Below are positions 53,775 through 63,734 of a DNA stretch of 64,000 bases, piece after piece. Below the pieces are notes generated by a model. The model searched no databases and had not been told where the DNA came from. It saw nothing but the letters and a program-made list of their open reading frames with translations. Within the stretch, counting starts at the first letter, position 1. The number at the start of each line of letters is the position of its first letter. The stretch spans positions 310,001 to 374,000 of the forward strand of contig NZ_BBNM01000002.1 of assembly GCF_000760595.1 (NCBI RefSeq), written 5' to 3'. The position numbers and the translations under genes are program-made. This stretch comes from Acinetobacter soli. Its GTDB lineage: Bacteria > Pseudomonadota > Gammaproteobacteria > Pseudomonadales > Moraxellaceae.

Positions 53775-54869
53775 ATGACACAGTACACCGACCAGAGCCC
53801 AAAACAGTACTATCAGGCTCTGATTCAGCAGCAAGCCATTTTGGCTGATCCTTCGCAGCAGGCGGCAATTGAACAATTAAATGGGATCTGGGAGAAACTG
53901 GAACGCCCCAAAGCATTTTTTATACAGCGCCCTATTCGTGGGCTTTATATGTGGGGCAGCGTTGGCAGCGGAAAAACATGGCTGATGGATATTTTTTACC
54001 AGTCCTTAAGCTATAAAAAGAAAGTCCGCATCCATTTTCATCATTTTCTCAAAAATATTCATCAGCAGCTGGTGCATTACCGTGGCACGCGTGATCCACT
54101 TCAGCACATTGCCAATGATCTGATTAAAAAATATAAACTGATTTGCTTCGATGAGTTTTTTGTCAGCAATGTCACTGATGCGATGATCTTGTCCAATCTG
54201 TTTAACTTACTGTTTGCCAAGCGCGTGATTTTAGTGGCAACGTCGAATATCGATCCAGATAATTTGTACAAGCATGGCTTACATCGAGAGCGTTTCTTAC
54301 CGACCATCCGCCATATTCATACGCATTGCCACATTCTCAAGATTGGCAATGCCCTCGATTATCGCGTGGTAAAAGGCCACCATATTCTGGATCAGTTTTT
54401 CTATTCGCCCCTCGATGCAACGGCCGATGCATGGTTAAGCAGTATTTATCGGCATCTGACCCAGCACAATGCACATCCCACGCTGATTCAAATCAATCAT
54501 CGCGATTTAGAGGCACTTGGCGTACATGAGCGCGTGGCGTGGTTCAGCTTTGATCGGCTGTGCCGCGATGCACGTAGTCCGGCAGATTTTATCGAGCTGT
54601 GTCGTCGCTATGACCATGTGCTGATTAGCAATATCACCGAGTTAACGGACGCCATTTACGATGCAGTGCGACGCTTTATTTATCTGATTGATGAGTTGTA
54701 TGAGCAAAAAGTAGTGCTGTATTTGACTGCTGAGCAGCCGATTGAACAGCTCTACACAGGTGAAAAGCTCAAATTCGAATTTCAGCGCACCTTTTCGCGC
54801 TTACAAGAAATGCAAAGTCGTGACTATCACGAGGCACGTATAGCCGTCACGCACAAAGAGATTCATTAA
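53775..54869 (+). CDS. zapE: Cell division protein ZapE (AFG1-like ATPase)
   Basis: A 364-residue P-loop ATPase of the AFG1/ZapE family, which associates with the division ring late in constriction. The Walker A motif GSVGSGKT is at residues 61-68, Walker B is in LICFDEFFV, and IRHIHTHCHILKI is part of the conserved middle. I chose the ATG at 53775 (MTQYTDQSPKQYYQ) over an upstream in-frame start at 53733 by family fit. It is the only further division gene outside the murG-ftsZ cluster in this window. Confidence 0.9.
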   Translation: MTQYTDQSPKQYYQALIQQQAILADPSQQAAIEQLNGIWEKLERPKAFFIQRPIRGLYMWGSVGSGKTWLMDIFYQSLSYKKKVRIHFHHFLKNIHQQLVHYRGTRDPLQHIANDLIKKYKLICFDEFFVSNVTDAMILSNLFNLLFAKRVILVATSNIDPDNLYKHGLHRERFLPTIRHIHTHCHILKIGNALDYRVVKGHHILDQFFYSPLDATADAWLSSIYRHLTQHNAHPTLIQINHRDLEALGVHERVAWFSFDRLCRDARSPADFIELCRRYDHVLISNITELTDAIYDAVRRFIYLIDELYEQKVVLYLTAEQPIEQLYTGEKLKFEFQRTFSRLQEMQSRDYHEARIAVTHKEIH

Positions 54870-54955
54870 CACCATAAGCTGCTGCGTAGAGGTCTTGCTT
54901 GCCACATCTCGATCTCGCGCAGTCGATGATTCACACAATAAAAACGGAGTTTAGC

Positions 54956-55714
54956 GTGGCTTTTATCGATTTTTCCATCGTTCAGATCAGTGTCATGCTC
55001 ATGGCTGTTCTGTGTTCGTATATTATTTTTGGCATGATTGGCTTTGGAACGGCGCTGATTGCCAGCCCAGTTCTCCTCCAGTTTTTACCATTGGCCGAGA
55101 TTATTCCATTACTGGCACTTCTAGATTTATGTGCTGCCCTGTCGAATCTCATCAGGGATGGTAAAAAAGCCGATATGACCGAGCTTAAACGGCTGATTCC
55201 ACTGATGTGTGTGGGTAGTCTGATCGGATTTTTATTGCTGCTTAAAATTAAACCTGAAACGTCTTTATTGGCTTTTGCGGTATTTATTTTACTTTATGCG
55301 CTTTATGCATTAAGTGGAATTCAACCTGAGCGTCGCTTTGGCCCTAAACATGTCGTTCCTTTTGGATTCAGCGGTGGGTTATTGGGTGCCATGTTTGGCA
55401 GTGGCGGATTTATGTATTCGATTTATTTAAATGGTCGCTTACAAGATCCACAAAAAATCCGTATCACACAAACCACACTCATTGGCTGTAGTACGCTGCT
55501 ACGCGTCATCCTATTTGCACTTGCTGGGGTGTATTTTTCGTGGCACATCTTCGCACTGATGCTGCTTTTTATACCATCGATGCTGATTGGCAGCTACGTG
55601 GGCAAACACATCACGCTTAAACTCTCTAAAGCGCAATTTTTAAAAATTATTCATGTGGTGATTTTTTTCTCTGGGCTTTCAATTTTACTGAAATATGCTT
55701 TGACCCATTCATAA
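54956..55714 (+). CDS. TauE/SafE-family permease
   Basis: A 252-residue membrane protein of the sulfite exporter TauE/SafE family (PF01925), with about eight helices. IFGMIGFGTALIASPVLLQF opens the first repeat and PFGFSGGLLGAMFGSGGFMYSIYL the second. Start: a GTG at 54956 with GGAG 7 nt upstream, preferred over TTG at 54899 and ATG at 54926, which add residues outside the first helix. The family exports or imports sulfur-containing anions; the substrate here is unknown. Confidence 0.83.
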   Translation: MAFIDFSIVQISVMLMAVLCSYIIFGMIGFGTALIASPVLLQFLPLAEIIPLLALLDLCAALSNLIRDGKKADMTELKRLIPLMCVGSLIGFLLLLKIKPETSLLAFAVFILLYALYALSGIQPERRFGPKHVVPFGFSGGLLGAMFGSGGFMYSIYLNGRLQDPQKIRITQTTLIGCSTLLRVILFALAGVYFSWHIFALMLLFIPSMLIGSYVGKHITLKLSKAQFLKIIHVVIFFSGLSILLKYALTHS

Positions 55715-55724
55715 TTTTTGACCA

Positions 55725-55752
55725 TGTACAGCCTGTCTACTCAGGCTGTACA
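55725..55752. terminator. Hairpin between convergent permease gene and psd
   Basis: Perfect 11-bp arms TGTACAGCCTG (55725-55735) and CAGGCTGTACA (55742-55752), 6-nt loop. No long T-run follows on either side, so its efficiency is uncertain. Confidence 0.6.
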
Positions 55753-55767
55753 CGACACACATATTGA

Positions 55768-56619
55768 TTAAAGCGTGTGACCGAGTCTCTCACCCATGAC
55801 CACCACCGAGTTGGCTTTAAACTGGCTTTCCCAAGCCATTTTGTCTTTTTCAAACAAAACAATCGCGGTAGAACCCAAGTAAAAACGACCCAACTCATCG
55901 CCTTTTTCAAGCACCACATCATGATGGTTCAGCTCAAGGCGTCCAGTCGGTTTCACCTTGCCTGTGACCACGGTTTCAATTCCAGCCACAATCATCGCGC
56001 CCACCAGCACAACGGCCATACGGCCCAGCTCGGTATCAAACAGGCACACCATACGCTCGTTACGTGCAAACAGACCCGGAATATTTTCGGCTGTCACCTG
56101 ATTCACCGAAAACAGCTCCCCCGGAATATACAAGGTTTCGGTTAAACGGCCTGTTAGCGGCATATGCACACGATGATAATCGCGTGGCGATAGATACACC
56201 GTTGCAAATTGCCCGTGTTTAAATGGCTGCGCCAGTTGCGGATCGCCAATCAGTTTTTCAACCGAAAAAGACTGTCCTTTGGCCTGAAACACCTCACCGT
56301 CATCGATACTGCCGATTTGTGAAATAGCACCATCGGCAGGCGACACAATACTGTCTTGGGCATTGTCGACCACACGGACGCCATCTTTTAAGGCACGGGT
56401 AAAAAATTCGTTAAAAGATTTGTACTTTAGGGCATCGGCCTGTTGTGCAATCGATAAATCAATGCCGTATTTGCTTTTGAACGCCTGAATGACCGCGGTT
56501 TTGACCAGCAGATTTTCGCTCTCGGCAAGCTTACCCACCACGCGACTTAACTGATGCTGTGGCACAAGCGATTGTGCTTTTATAAATAAATCTTTTTTTA
56601 ATCGTGACGTTAAGCTCAA
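55768..56619 (-). CDS. psd: Phosphatidylserine decarboxylase proenzyme
   Basis: A 283-residue membrane-associated enzyme that makes phosphatidylethanolamine. It is made as a proenzyme and cuts itself at the LGST motif (residues 248-251), which creates the pyruvoyl group on Ser250. Other landmarks are [21 protein letters not shown] and the His/Asp motif [13 protein letters not shown]. The ATG overlaps the stop of the sulfurtransferase gene by 4 nt. Confidence 0.96.
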   Translation of the reverse strand: MSLTSRLKKDLFIKAQSLVPQHQLSRVVGKLAESENLLVKTAVIQAFKSKYGIDLSIAQQADALKYKSFNEFFTRALKDGVRVVDNAQDSIVSPADGAISQIGSIDDGEVFQAKGQSFSVEKLIGDPQLAQPFKHGQFATVYLSPRDYHRVHMPLTGRLTETLYIPGELFSVNQVTAENIPGLFARNERMVCLFDTELGRMAVVLVGAMIVAGIETVVTGKVKPTGRLELNHHDVVLEKGDELGRFYLGSTAIVLFEKDKMAWESQFKANSVVVMGERLGHTL

Positions 56620-57464
56620 AATGGCTGTTCTCCGGTAATCACAGGACTATCGAGGCGATTGCCCCATTCACTCCATGCCCCGTCGTAAGCACGCACCGGC
56701 CAATCAAGCAAACGTGCCAAAATATACGCCAATCCCGAACGATGGTGGGACTGACAATACACAATAACAGGCTGGTCAAGACGAAAGCCGAGCTGTTGCA
56801 ATCGGTGCTGAGTGCGTTCAAATGGATGCAATTTTAGATGATTTTCGCGGTTTAGGGCAGTACTCCATTCAAAATGAAGTGCGCCGGGCATATGTCCACC
56901 GCGTCGGGCAGCCAGTCTTAATCCGGTATATTCGTCATGTGTGCGGCAATCCCAAAGCTGTACCGATTGACTGTCAATCAAGGCGCGCAGCTCATCATAC
57001 TGGATTTGATATTGGGCAGCATGTGAAGTATCAACCGGGTATAAATGACTGACGGGTTCAATCGTATCCACCTCGGACGTGGTGGGTAATCCGGCGCCAA
57101 GCCACGCATGAATCCCGCCATTAAGCAAACTGGTTTGGGTAAATCCGAGGCAGTGTAAGGTCCAGATCAGTCGTCCTGCCCATGCACCACCCTCGTCGTC
57201 GTAGACCACCACATGATGTGAGGGTGAAAGATTCAAATGGCGAATTAGGGCTTCAAGTTGTGCCTGATCGGGTAAGAGTCCCGTAGCGAGTTCTTCCTGA
57301 CGAACCAGTTGTGCCGGACGAAGCGCGTAAGCATGTGCCAAATGCAATTGTTCATACACCGAGCTTCGGCTTAAATCGACAATACGCAACTGCGGATGAT
57401 CCAGATACGCCAGCAGTTCGTCGGGCTCTATCAATAAACCCAAATTGATTTCAGGTACGGCCAT
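56616..57464 (-). CDS. rhdA: Two-domain rhodanese sulfurtransferase (RhdA-like)
   Basis: A 282-residue thiosulfate:cyanide sulfurtransferase-type protein with two rhodanese domains (about 15-130 and 150-275). The second domain carries the catalytic Cys near residue 237 in [15 protein letters not shown]. That loop is like CQTHHRSG of Azotobacter RhdA rather than the CRxGxT loop of mammalian rhodanese or the CGSG loop of SseA. The gene overlaps psd by ATGA; the same pair is found in pseudomonads. The physiological sulfur acceptor is unknown. Confidence 0.85.
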   Translation of the reverse strand: MAVPEINLGLLIEPDELLAYLDHPQLRIVDLSRSSVYEQLHLAHAYALRPAQLVRQEELATGLLPDQAQLEALIRHLNLSPSHHVVVYDDEGGAWAGRLIWTLHCLGFTQTSLLNGGIHAWLGAGLPTTSEVDTIEPVSHLYPVDTSHAAQYQIQYDELRALIDSQSVQLWDCRTHDEYTGLRLAARRGGHMPGALHFEWSTALNRENHLKLHPFERTQHRLQQLGFRLDQPVIVYCQSHHRSGLAYILARLLDWPVRAYDGAWSEWGNRLDSPVITGEQPF

Positions 57465-57571
57465 TTCGTTTTAATCACATTCTCTAGGTTTGCCATGCCT
57501 CATCTTAGCATAGGCTTTTTTCAGGTCTTTCTGTTTTTCATGCATCTTTAGCAGAAAAAGTGCAATCACTT

Positions 57572-58783
57572 TTACACCAGTGCCACATCTTCAATGTCAA
57601 ATACCTGACGTAAATAGGCCAAGAACGTGTCGTTATCGGTCATGGTTTTGCCCGGACTGTCTGAAATTTTCGCCACAGACTGTCCATTGCACTCGACCAG
57701 CTTTAATACGATATTGAGTGGGGTTTGTCCCATATCATTGGTGAGGTTGGTGCCAATCCCAAAACTGACTTTAAAGCGATCTTTAAAATACTGATGCAAT
57801 TCCCATGCCTTTTGTAAGGTCAGGCCATCGCTGAAAGTTAGCATTTTGGTTTTGGTATCAATTTTTAATTGTCGATAATGTGCATAGGCCTTGTCGCCCC
57901 ATTCGTACGGGTCGCCACTATCGTGACGCAACCCATCGAACAGCTTGGCAAAGTACAGATCAAAATCGCGCAAGAACGCGTCCATCCCCACCACATCGGT
58001 CAGGGCAATACCCAAATCGCCACGATATTCTTGTACCCATGCCTCTAGGGCCGCTTTTTGAAAATTGCGTAATCTTACGTCAAGCGCCTGAAATGCCTGC
58101 AAAAATTCATGTGCCATGGTACCAATTGGCGTAATATTTAATTCTTTGGCCAGCAATACATTGCTGGTACCCCGAAACACATGCGGTGAGCTACGATGAA
58201 ACGACTCGACCACGTGCTTTTGCCATTCTAGACTGTAGCGACGACGGGTACCAAAATCGGACACCAGAAATGGCGGTTCGTCGTTTGCGTGCTGCGCTTC
58301 ATACTGCTTGAGTAATTCAAGTTTGGCTTGCAGGCGTCGTTCACCCTCTTCAAGCACAGCCTCAGTACGAATACGTCGGAAATACAATTCATTGACAATC
58401 GCCAGTACAAAAATCTCAAACATCATGGCCTGAATCATCGGGCCTTCAACACTAATGTCCAAACGGCCTTTGGCATCGATACTGGCACGAATAAAACGGC
58501 GTTTGAGCTGAAACAGCTCTAAATAATCGACAAAGTCGCTTTTAATAAATCGAAAGGAACGCAAATATTGCAGTTCATCATCTTTGAACTTGAGCGCACA
58601 TAAGTGATCGAGTTGTTCATTCAGATCATCCAGAATATCCGTCAGTGGATAAACCGTTTGATCCAGATTACGGCAGCGAAACTGGTACACACTGTGCGTC
58701 TGGGGGAATTGATGTAGCACCACCTGCAACATGGTAAATTTATAAAGATCGGTATCGAGTAATGAATGAATGATTGGAGACAT
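57572..58783 (-). CDS. pncB: Nicotinate phosphoribosyltransferase
   Basis: A 403-residue enzyme that salvages nicotinate to NaMN for NAD synthesis. [21 protein letters not shown] is at the N-terminus, [15 protein letters not shown] and [22 protein letters not shown] are the active-site regions, and the autophosphorylated His is in that last part. I chose the ATG at 58783; a TTG at 58792 would add three residues. No clear ribosome-binding site is seen. It is transcribed alone and divergent from dtd. Confidence 0.95.
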   Translation of the reverse strand: MSPIIHSLLDTDLYKFTMLQVVLHQFPQTHSVYQFRCRNLDQTVYPLTDILDDLNEQLDHLCALKFKDDELQYLRSFRFIKSDFVDYLELFQLKRRFIRASIDAKGRLDISVEGPMIQAMMFEIFVLAIVNELYFRRIRTEAVLEEGERRLQAKLELLKQYEAQHANDEPPFLVSDFGTRRRYSLEWQKHVVESFHRSSPHVFRGTSNVLLAKELNITPIGTMAHEFLQAFQALDVRLRNFQKAALEAWVQEYRGDLGIALTDVVGMDAFLRDFDLYFAKLFDGLRHDSGDPYEWGDKAYAHYRQLKIDTKTKMLTFSDGLTLQKAWELHQYFKDRFKVSFGIGTNLTNDMGQTPLNIVLKLVECNGQSVAKISDSPGKTMTDNDTFLAYLRQVFDIEDVALV

Positions 58784-58945
58784 AGACAACAAACATGCAG
58801 GTTAGCTTTATGCATTAAACCACATTTTTTTGGCAAGAATCACCTTGATTTGTATAAGACCTTTGTCCTGTCAGCACTGTGGCAATGTGCTGACTTTTGC
58901 TGTATTTCTGATAGTATTTTGCACATTTCGTTTTTGAGATCTGTC

Positions 58946-59383
58946 ATGCGCGCACTACTACAACGCGTCCTTGAAGCCCACGTGGTGGTCGATGGACATA
59001 CCACTGGAGCGATCCAGCATGGACTTCTGGTTTTTTTAGGTCTAGGTAAAGACGATGACCTCGACAAAGGTAAAAAACTGATCGATAAGATTTTAAAGTA
59101 CCGGATTTTCGATGATGAAAACGGCAAAATGGGCTGGAATATCGATCAGGCGCAGGGTGGCTTACTGCTGGTGTCACAGTTTACCTTAATGGCCCAGACC
59201 CAAAAAGGCTTGCGTCCCGATTTCGGGCCAGCGATGCCACCGCAAGACGCCAAAGTACTCTATGAACAATTGGTGGAGTATGCCAAATCGCAATTTTCTC
59301 GGGTTGAAACCGGAATATTTGCAGCCGATATGAAAGTGCATCTGATCAACGATGGCCCAGTGACGTTTCAGCTCGAGATTTAA
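58946..59383 (+). CDS. dtd: D-aminoacyl-tRNA deacylase
   Basis: A 145-residue homodimeric enzyme that removes D-amino acids from mischarged tRNA. It begins MRALLQRVLEAHVVVDG with GAGA 6 nt upstream of the ATG; a longer frame from 58766 lies partly in the pncB start region and is rejected. The active-site motif SQFTL and the C-terminal NDGPVTFQLEI (the Gly-cis-Pro motif) are present. Confidence 0.95.
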   Translation: MRALLQRVLEAHVVVDGHTTGAIQHGLLVFLGLGKDDDLDKGKKLIDKILKYRIFDDENGKMGWNIDQAQGGLLLVSQFTLMAQTQKGLRPDFGPAMPPQDAKVLYEQLVEYAKSQFSRVETGIFAADMKVHLINDGPVTFQLEI

Positions 59384-59393
59384 AACTGACCTT

Positions 59394-59424
59394 AAAAAAA
59401 CAGGCGCCCGATACCGAGCGCCTG
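59394..59424 (-). terminator. Intrinsic terminator of the SCP2 gene
   Basis: Arms CAGGCGC (59401-59407) and GCGCCTG (59418-59424), 10-nt loop, followed on the minus strand by seven Ts (59400-59394). It is also close behind the convergent dtd stop. Confidence 0.85.
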
Positions 59425-59444
59425 CTGTACACATCTCTTCTGAC

Positions 59445-59930
59445 TTAGAACGATTTGCCGGTTTTTTCTTTTAAAAACTGGCGAGCTTGCTTGATCTTGA
59501 GCTTCACTGGCTTTGGTAGCTTTGGTGGAATCAGTTTTGCTGCCTGATTAAACCAGACCAACAGACTAAAATCGCCTTCCATTTTGATCGTGCCATTTTG
59601 CATCCCCGTCATAAACGCGGTTGGATCACCTTTGATCAAGGTTTTAACGCCCTGCTCACTGTCGGCAAATTGCAAAATAAAATCTGCTTTTTCTGCACTG
59701 CCCGCGGCTGTCTCGATTTGACCGTGATTGACGATGATTTGGCGCGCAAAACCCAAATCGGTGCCAATCTGAATACGAAAGGCACGGTCATGTGTGAGTT
59801 CAATAAATTTCGGGCAGGTACGTGCCAACTGCTTCATACGTAAAGCCAAACCCATGACCAGTAAGTCAAGCGGATCGGTACTTAAGTCGACCAGAGGTAA
59901 CTTCACGACAGGTAGAGAAGAAAGTTTCAT
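59445..59930 (-). CDS. SCP2 sterol-binding-fold protein
   Basis: A 161-residue protein of the SCP2 sterol-carrier fold, starting MKLSSLPVVKLPLVDLSTDPL at the ATG at 59930. Key features are the amphipathic strand region AEKADFILQFADSEQGVKTLIKGD and DPTAFMTGMQNGTIKMEGDFSLLVWF, the conserved hydrophobic lipid-pocket part. It may bind isoprenoid or fatty lipids, like UbiT or UbiJ, but without UbiU/UbiV in view I do not assign a quinone role. The C-terminus is Lys-rich. Confidence 0.8.
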   Translation of the reverse strand: MKLSSLPVVKLPLVDLSTDPLDLLVMGLALRMKQLARTCPKFIELTHDRAFRIQIGTDLGFARQIIVNHGQIETAAGSAEKADFILQFADSEQGVKTLIKGDPTAFMTGMQNGTIKMEGDFSLLVWFNQAAKLIPPKLPKPVKLKIKQARQFLKEKTGKSF

Positions 59931-60087
59931 GACATTTAAGCCTATTTGTATTCTTATCAAAAAATGAACTGGGTCATCCTAGCACAAATGTATCGGCAGC
60001 TATACTGTGTTTCGTTCATAAAAGATGATAAAAAAAGTAAAAAAGGCGCAGCCGTACTGCACCTGATTTATGACTGGATCACACCGT

Positions 60088-60423
60088 TTAGCGGCTCGAA
60101 TATTGCTGCTGATCGTCCTCATAGACAGGGGTGTGTTCGATATACTGACGATTTGCCAAGGCTTTTTGTGCGCGCTTGTCTTCTCGCAGTAGAATGATGG
60201 TGACCGTGACCATCGACAGGCTTAATGCCGCAAGATAACTGTAGGTGACCGGCAGTTCAAATACGGTCTGTACCCCAAAACGTACAACCTCGATCAAGCC
60301 CCAAAAAAACATACCTGCAAACATGAAACCGAGCCAATGACGGTACGGCGAAAAGAATACAACAGCTAGTGCAAGCACGATCATCCCGACACCAAGCAGT
60401 GTGGCGAAGCTGGCTGTTACCAT
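60088..60423 (-). CDS. Small membrane protein of unknown function
   Basis: A 111-residue protein with three hydrophobic helices at roughly residues 3-24, 28-50 and 58-78 (GVGMIVLALAVVFF, LGFMFAGMFFWGLIEVV and YLAALSLSMVTVTIILL) and a charged C-terminal tail with several Gln and Tyr. I chose the ATG at 60423 because GGAGG lies 6 nt upstream; a start at 60456 lacks one. I do not recognise a family. Confidence 0.75.
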   Translation of the reverse strand: MVTASFATLLGVGMIVLALAVVFFSPYRHWLGFMFAGMFFWGLIEVVRFGVQTVFELPVTYSYLAALSLSMVTVTIILLREDKRAQKALANRQYIEHTPVYEDDQQQYSSR

Positions 60424-60792
60424 ACTAAACCTCCGTCTAAGATTAAGTTTCTGCATCCCGAGCAGAACATCAAGTTAAGTCCCTTCACGCATTCAACATC
60501 GTGCATTCAACAACGCATCTGTTTTTGTCTGTAGCTGCATTATGGAGGGTTTTTTTTAGAAAAAAAGAGTCAAAATGGCTTGTGACGACACACCCTGTCG
60601 CAACATTATTTTGTCATTACACATTTTCAACCATCAAAAAAAGCGCCGTTCTAGAGCTGATCGTTGTTGGCGTGTCATTACAACGCCATATCCTCAAAAA
60701 GCTGTGTTTTTTAATTTTTTTTTGCGCGATACGTTTCAAAATTTATCAATCGACGTATTGGGCTAAAGGGCTGGATTGGATGGGAATTTCAT
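60424..60792. other. Gene-free stretch between the small membrane protein gene and serB terminator
   Basis: I see no convincing gene. A long plus-strand open frame starts here but continues antisense through serB and has no family features. A short direct repeat, GCATTCAACA, occurs at about 60488 and 60502. The rest is AT-rich and probably contains the promoter of the membrane-protein gene. Confidence 0.5.
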
Positions 60793-60793
60793 A

Positions 60794-60821
60794 TAAAAAA
60801 CGCCGCTCATCGAGCAGCGTT
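60794..60821 (-). terminator. Intrinsic terminator of serB
   Basis: Stem AACGC-C-GCTC (60799-60808) with GAGC-A-GCGTT (60812-60821), one C/A mismatch, loop ATC, followed on the minus strand by six Ts. It starts 23 nt past the serB stop. Confidence 0.85.
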
Positions 60822-60843
60822 CAAAGCCTGAAAATCGAGCCTT

Positions 60844-62064
60844 TTAGGCACGTGTCAGATCCTTGTCATGTACCCCAAGTAAATACAGTACACCGTCCAA
60901 ACCTACACTCGAAATGGCCTGATTGGCATTTTGACGCACCAATGGCTTGGCACGAAATGCCACACCCAATCCGGCAATCGACAGCATTGGCAGATCGTTC
61001 GCGCCATCACCAACTGCAATGGCCTGTTCAAGTGAAATGCCCATTCGCTGTGCCAGATCACGCAACAGTTCGGCTTTACGGGCGCCATCAACAATGGCAC
61101 CTTTTACCTCACCAGTCACCACACCTGCCTCAACATCTAAAATATTGGCATGTACTTCGTCTATGCCGAGTTTATCTTGTAGATATTCGGCAAAATATTG
61201 AAAACCACCCGATAAAATCGCGGTGCGGTAGCCCAATGCTTTTAAAGTCGAAATCAGGCGCTCTGCCCCTTCGGTAATGGTCAGACGTTCGGCAATACGC
61301 GGCAATACCGAGGCATCCAAACCTTTAAGCAGCGCCACACGTGCACGGAAGCTTTGCTGGAAATCCAGCTCGCCCTGCATGGCACGCTCGGTAATTTCAG
61401 CCACCTGCTCGCCAACCCCTGCTTCACATGCCAGTTCGTCAATCACTTCTTGCTCAATCAGGGTCGAGTCCATATCGAAACAGACCAAACGACGATTACG
61501 GCGATAGGCGTTGTCTTCTTGAACTGCCACATCGATATTGAGTTCACCAGAAAGACTTAAACATGCCGCACGCATGGCCTGAGCATCGAGCATTTGCCCA
61601 CTTAAACCAAACTGTACACAGGCACGTTGCGGTGCATCTTGCTGCGAACCCAGTGCTGGGCGGCCCGACAAACGGGTCACTGTTTCAATATTGAAGCCCT
61701 GATCGGAGACAATTTTGGTAACAGCTTGTAAATGTGAAGCGGTCAATTCTGGCGCCAATGCAGTCACGATATAGCGTGTACGGCCACCTTCGCTGACCCA
61801 CTGATCGTATTCTGCACTTGAGATGGGTTTAAAGCGCACAGTCAGTCCAATATCATGTGCTAGAATCAAAATTTCCTTCATCGCTAGTGCTGTAGCGGTT
61901 TCGTCATCGGATGCAACCACGATGCCCAAGGTGAGCTGATTATGAATAACGGCCTGGCCGACATCTAGAATATGTAAGGAATGAACGGACAATACCTGCA
62001 TTAATCGGGTGAACTGATTAGGTTGGTCGGGTCCCAAAAAAGAGATAAGAATGATTTCTCGCAT
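60844..62064 (-). CDS. serB: Phosphoserine phosphatase
   Basis: The last enzyme of serine synthesis, 406 residues. The N-terminal half contains two ACT-like regulatory regions (MREIILISFLGPDQPNQFTR and YIVTALAPELTASHLQAV), and the C-terminal half is a HAD phosphatase with D197 and D199 in FDMDSTLIEQE, the Ser in AILSGGFQYF and GDGANDLPML. The double ACT layout is longer than the 322-residue E. coli enzyme and is like Pseudomonas and mycobacterial forms. It is divergent from a membrane protein gene. Confidence 0.95.
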   Translation of the reverse strand: MREIILISFLGPDQPNQFTRLMQVLSVHSLHILDVGQAVIHNQLTLGIVVASDDETATALAMKEILILAHDIGLTVRFKPISSAEYDQWVSEGGRTRYIVTALAPELTASHLQAVTKIVSDQGFNIETVTRLSGRPALGSQQDAPQRACVQFGLSGQMLDAQAMRAACLSLSGELNIDVAVQEDNAYRRNRRLVCFDMDSTLIEQEVIDELACEAGVGEQVAEITERAMQGELDFQQSFRARVALLKGLDASVLPRIAERLTITEGAERLISTLKALGYRTAILSGGFQYFAEYLQDKLGIDEVHANILDVEAGVVTGEVKGAIVDGARKAELLRDLAQRMGISLEQAIAVGDGANDLPMLSIAGLGVAFRAKPLVRQNANQAISSVGLDGVLYLLGVHDKDLTRA

Positions 62065-62141
62065 GAATTGACTCGGGTTTGAGCTACAACTATTGTAAGA
62101 ATCATAATCGAAATTGAATCTATTTGCCTTGGAAGTTTACG

Positions 62142-63437
62142 TTGAATGCACCTCGACAAGGGCTATTTGCTAGCCTATTAATCGTAAGTTTTGCTTTGCA
62201 TACCTTTTTAATGGTGATTGCAACCACCCATCAACTCAATGAGAACCGTGCGAGTCAGGGGCAACTGATGACCAGTCAACTGGTCACCGACAGTCTGACC
62301 GAGCTGGAACCGGCCAATACGGTATCCTTGGCATTGATTGCCAACCGTTATGCCACCAACCCAAGCGTGGCCTCAATCCGTATTCTGGATGCCAACAAAC
62401 AGGTACTGGCCACCAGTGGTATGGAAAAAACTCGCCAAGGCGAAGTGTTTGTACGGGATGCACTGCAAAACGAAAAGAAAGTCGGCACCATTGAAATCAC
62501 GCTGATTAAACCCAGCATTGGTGAAATCTTAAGAACCCAGTGGTTGACCATTTTGGCCATGTTTGTCATTCACTTGCTCCTCTGGCTGGCATATCGCGCC
62601 ATTGCTCGACCAAGCCGCAGTGAATATTTGGCACGCATCAACAGTGAAACTCGCTTAAAGCATGAAATCCAGCAATTGATTCAGGCGCTTGAAACAGAAA
62701 AGCAAAATACCATCACCTTGGTGGCACAGGCCAAACAGCAGGCGCAGCAAAAAGCCATTCAGATTCCAGACGTGGTATTGCCTGAGCACACACAAGGCGA
62801 TCAGGCGGTGGCACTGAATATTCAGTTTTACGATCCGAAACAATTACTCAATAGCGTCAACCAGTCTGTTTCGGTGCCCTACTTCAAGCTCTGCCAGATC
62901 TTTTTACAAAAAAGCATTGAGCTGAGCTGCAAGCATTACCATGTGAATCCAAACGAGATTCAGGTGGTCAATGAATTTCAGCAGCAGGGCGCCAACTTGA
63001 TCATGAGTAAGCCAACTACACAAGGTACACTGTGTTTACTCATGACAGGTGCCGTGTTCCAGTTGCTTTCTGACGTACTGTACAAGCGTTATCGTGAAGA
63101 CAAACGTTTTGCCCTACAAACCCGTTTTGCCGTCTCGACTGCCGTTGAGGCCATGCAACTTAATCCACTCGAGGCAGCGCAGCGCCTGACTGGCTATTTG
63201 CATGCCAAAGAATCTGCATTGCACCTCAATCACCATCAGCTTAAAGTAGTGGGTGAGGCCTTCCAGTTGGTTGCCATGCCGAATCCAAGTAATGTGATGA
63301 CCCGTCATGCCTTTATGATGAACGGTATGAACAATGACTGCGCCGAGACTGCACAGCGTATTCGCACCGAGATTCTGATGGGAAAAAAGGCGCGCGCATC
63401 GATTGATGCCTCTTTAGACCATACCTCAAAAATCTAA
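62142..63437 (+). CDS. Membrane protein divergent from serB, AhpA/YtjB-like N-terminus
   Basis: A 431-residue protein. The N-terminal third has a membrane helix (about residues 9-29), a periplasmic section (QLMTSQLVTDSLTELEPANTV, then IRILDANKQVLATSG) and a second helix (about 131-152), the layout of SMP/YtjB/AhpA proteins, whose genes neighbour serB in other gammaproteobacteria. The remaining 270 residues are cytoplasmic, with a coiled-coil Gln/Ala-rich stretch (about 165-205) and an unassigned domain. I chose the TTG at 62142 because GGAAG lies 6 nt upstream; another TTG at 62124 lacks one. The function is unknown. Confidence 0.65.
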   Translation: MNAPRQGLFASLLIVSFALHTFLMVIATTHQLNENRASQGQLMTSQLVTDSLTELEPANTVSLALIANRYATNPSVASIRILDANKQVLATSGMEKTRQGEVFVRDALQNEKKVGTIEITLIKPSIGEILRTQWLTILAMFVIHLLLWLAYRAIARPSRSEYLARINSETRLKHEIQQLIQALETEKQNTITLVAQAKQQAQQKAIQIPDVVLPEHTQGDQAVALNIQFYDPKQLLNSVNQSVSVPYFKLCQIFLQKSIELSCKHYHVNPNEIQVVNEFQQQGANLIMSKPTTQGTLCLLMTGAVFQLLSDVLYKRYREDKRFALQTRFAVSTAVEAMQLNPLEAAQRLTGYLHAKESALHLNHHQLKVVGEAFQLVAMPNPSNVMTRHAFMMNGMNNDCAETAQRIRTEILMGKKARASIDASLDHTSKI

Positions 63438-63455
63438 GTCTGCTTTCACATCACC

Positions 63456-63481
63456 AAAACCCGCGCTGGCGGGTTTTTTTT
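63456..63481 (+). terminator. Intrinsic terminator after the serB-divergent gene
   Basis: Arms CCCGC (63460-63464) and GCGGG (63469-63473), loop GCTG, extended by A4/T-run, then eight Ts. Confidence 0.9.
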
Positions 63482-63734
63482 GTTTTTTTATGGGCTGAAT
63501 TATCAGAAAATGCGAAAAGTTCATTCTTTTTATGACTAAAACGTTGATTATTTCGTGGACAGAATGCTTTAATTTCGATCCATTTAGGCTTTTCAAGTGA
63601 CTTCGGTTCTGTGTATAAAGGGATGCCAGAAAGTAAATGCATGCAGCATAGGCAAATTCGGTGAAAACACGCTAAACTATGCTGCAAATTGTGAAAGATA
63701 ATCGTCTTCGGACACAGTGAGAAGGGAAAGGCTT

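Noticed and set aside
60501-61277. Long plus-strand open frame (258 codons) beginning in the gap before serB
   Set aside because: Two-thirds of it lies antisense to serB, the translation is Arg/His/Pro-rich without family features, and there is no ribosome-binding site.
63482-63734. Possible FMN riboswitch upstream of ribB
   Set aside because: The conserved RFN blocks (such as the CCGACAGT and GGTGAAATTCC-type segments) are not present; the leader is AT-rich without the expected helices.
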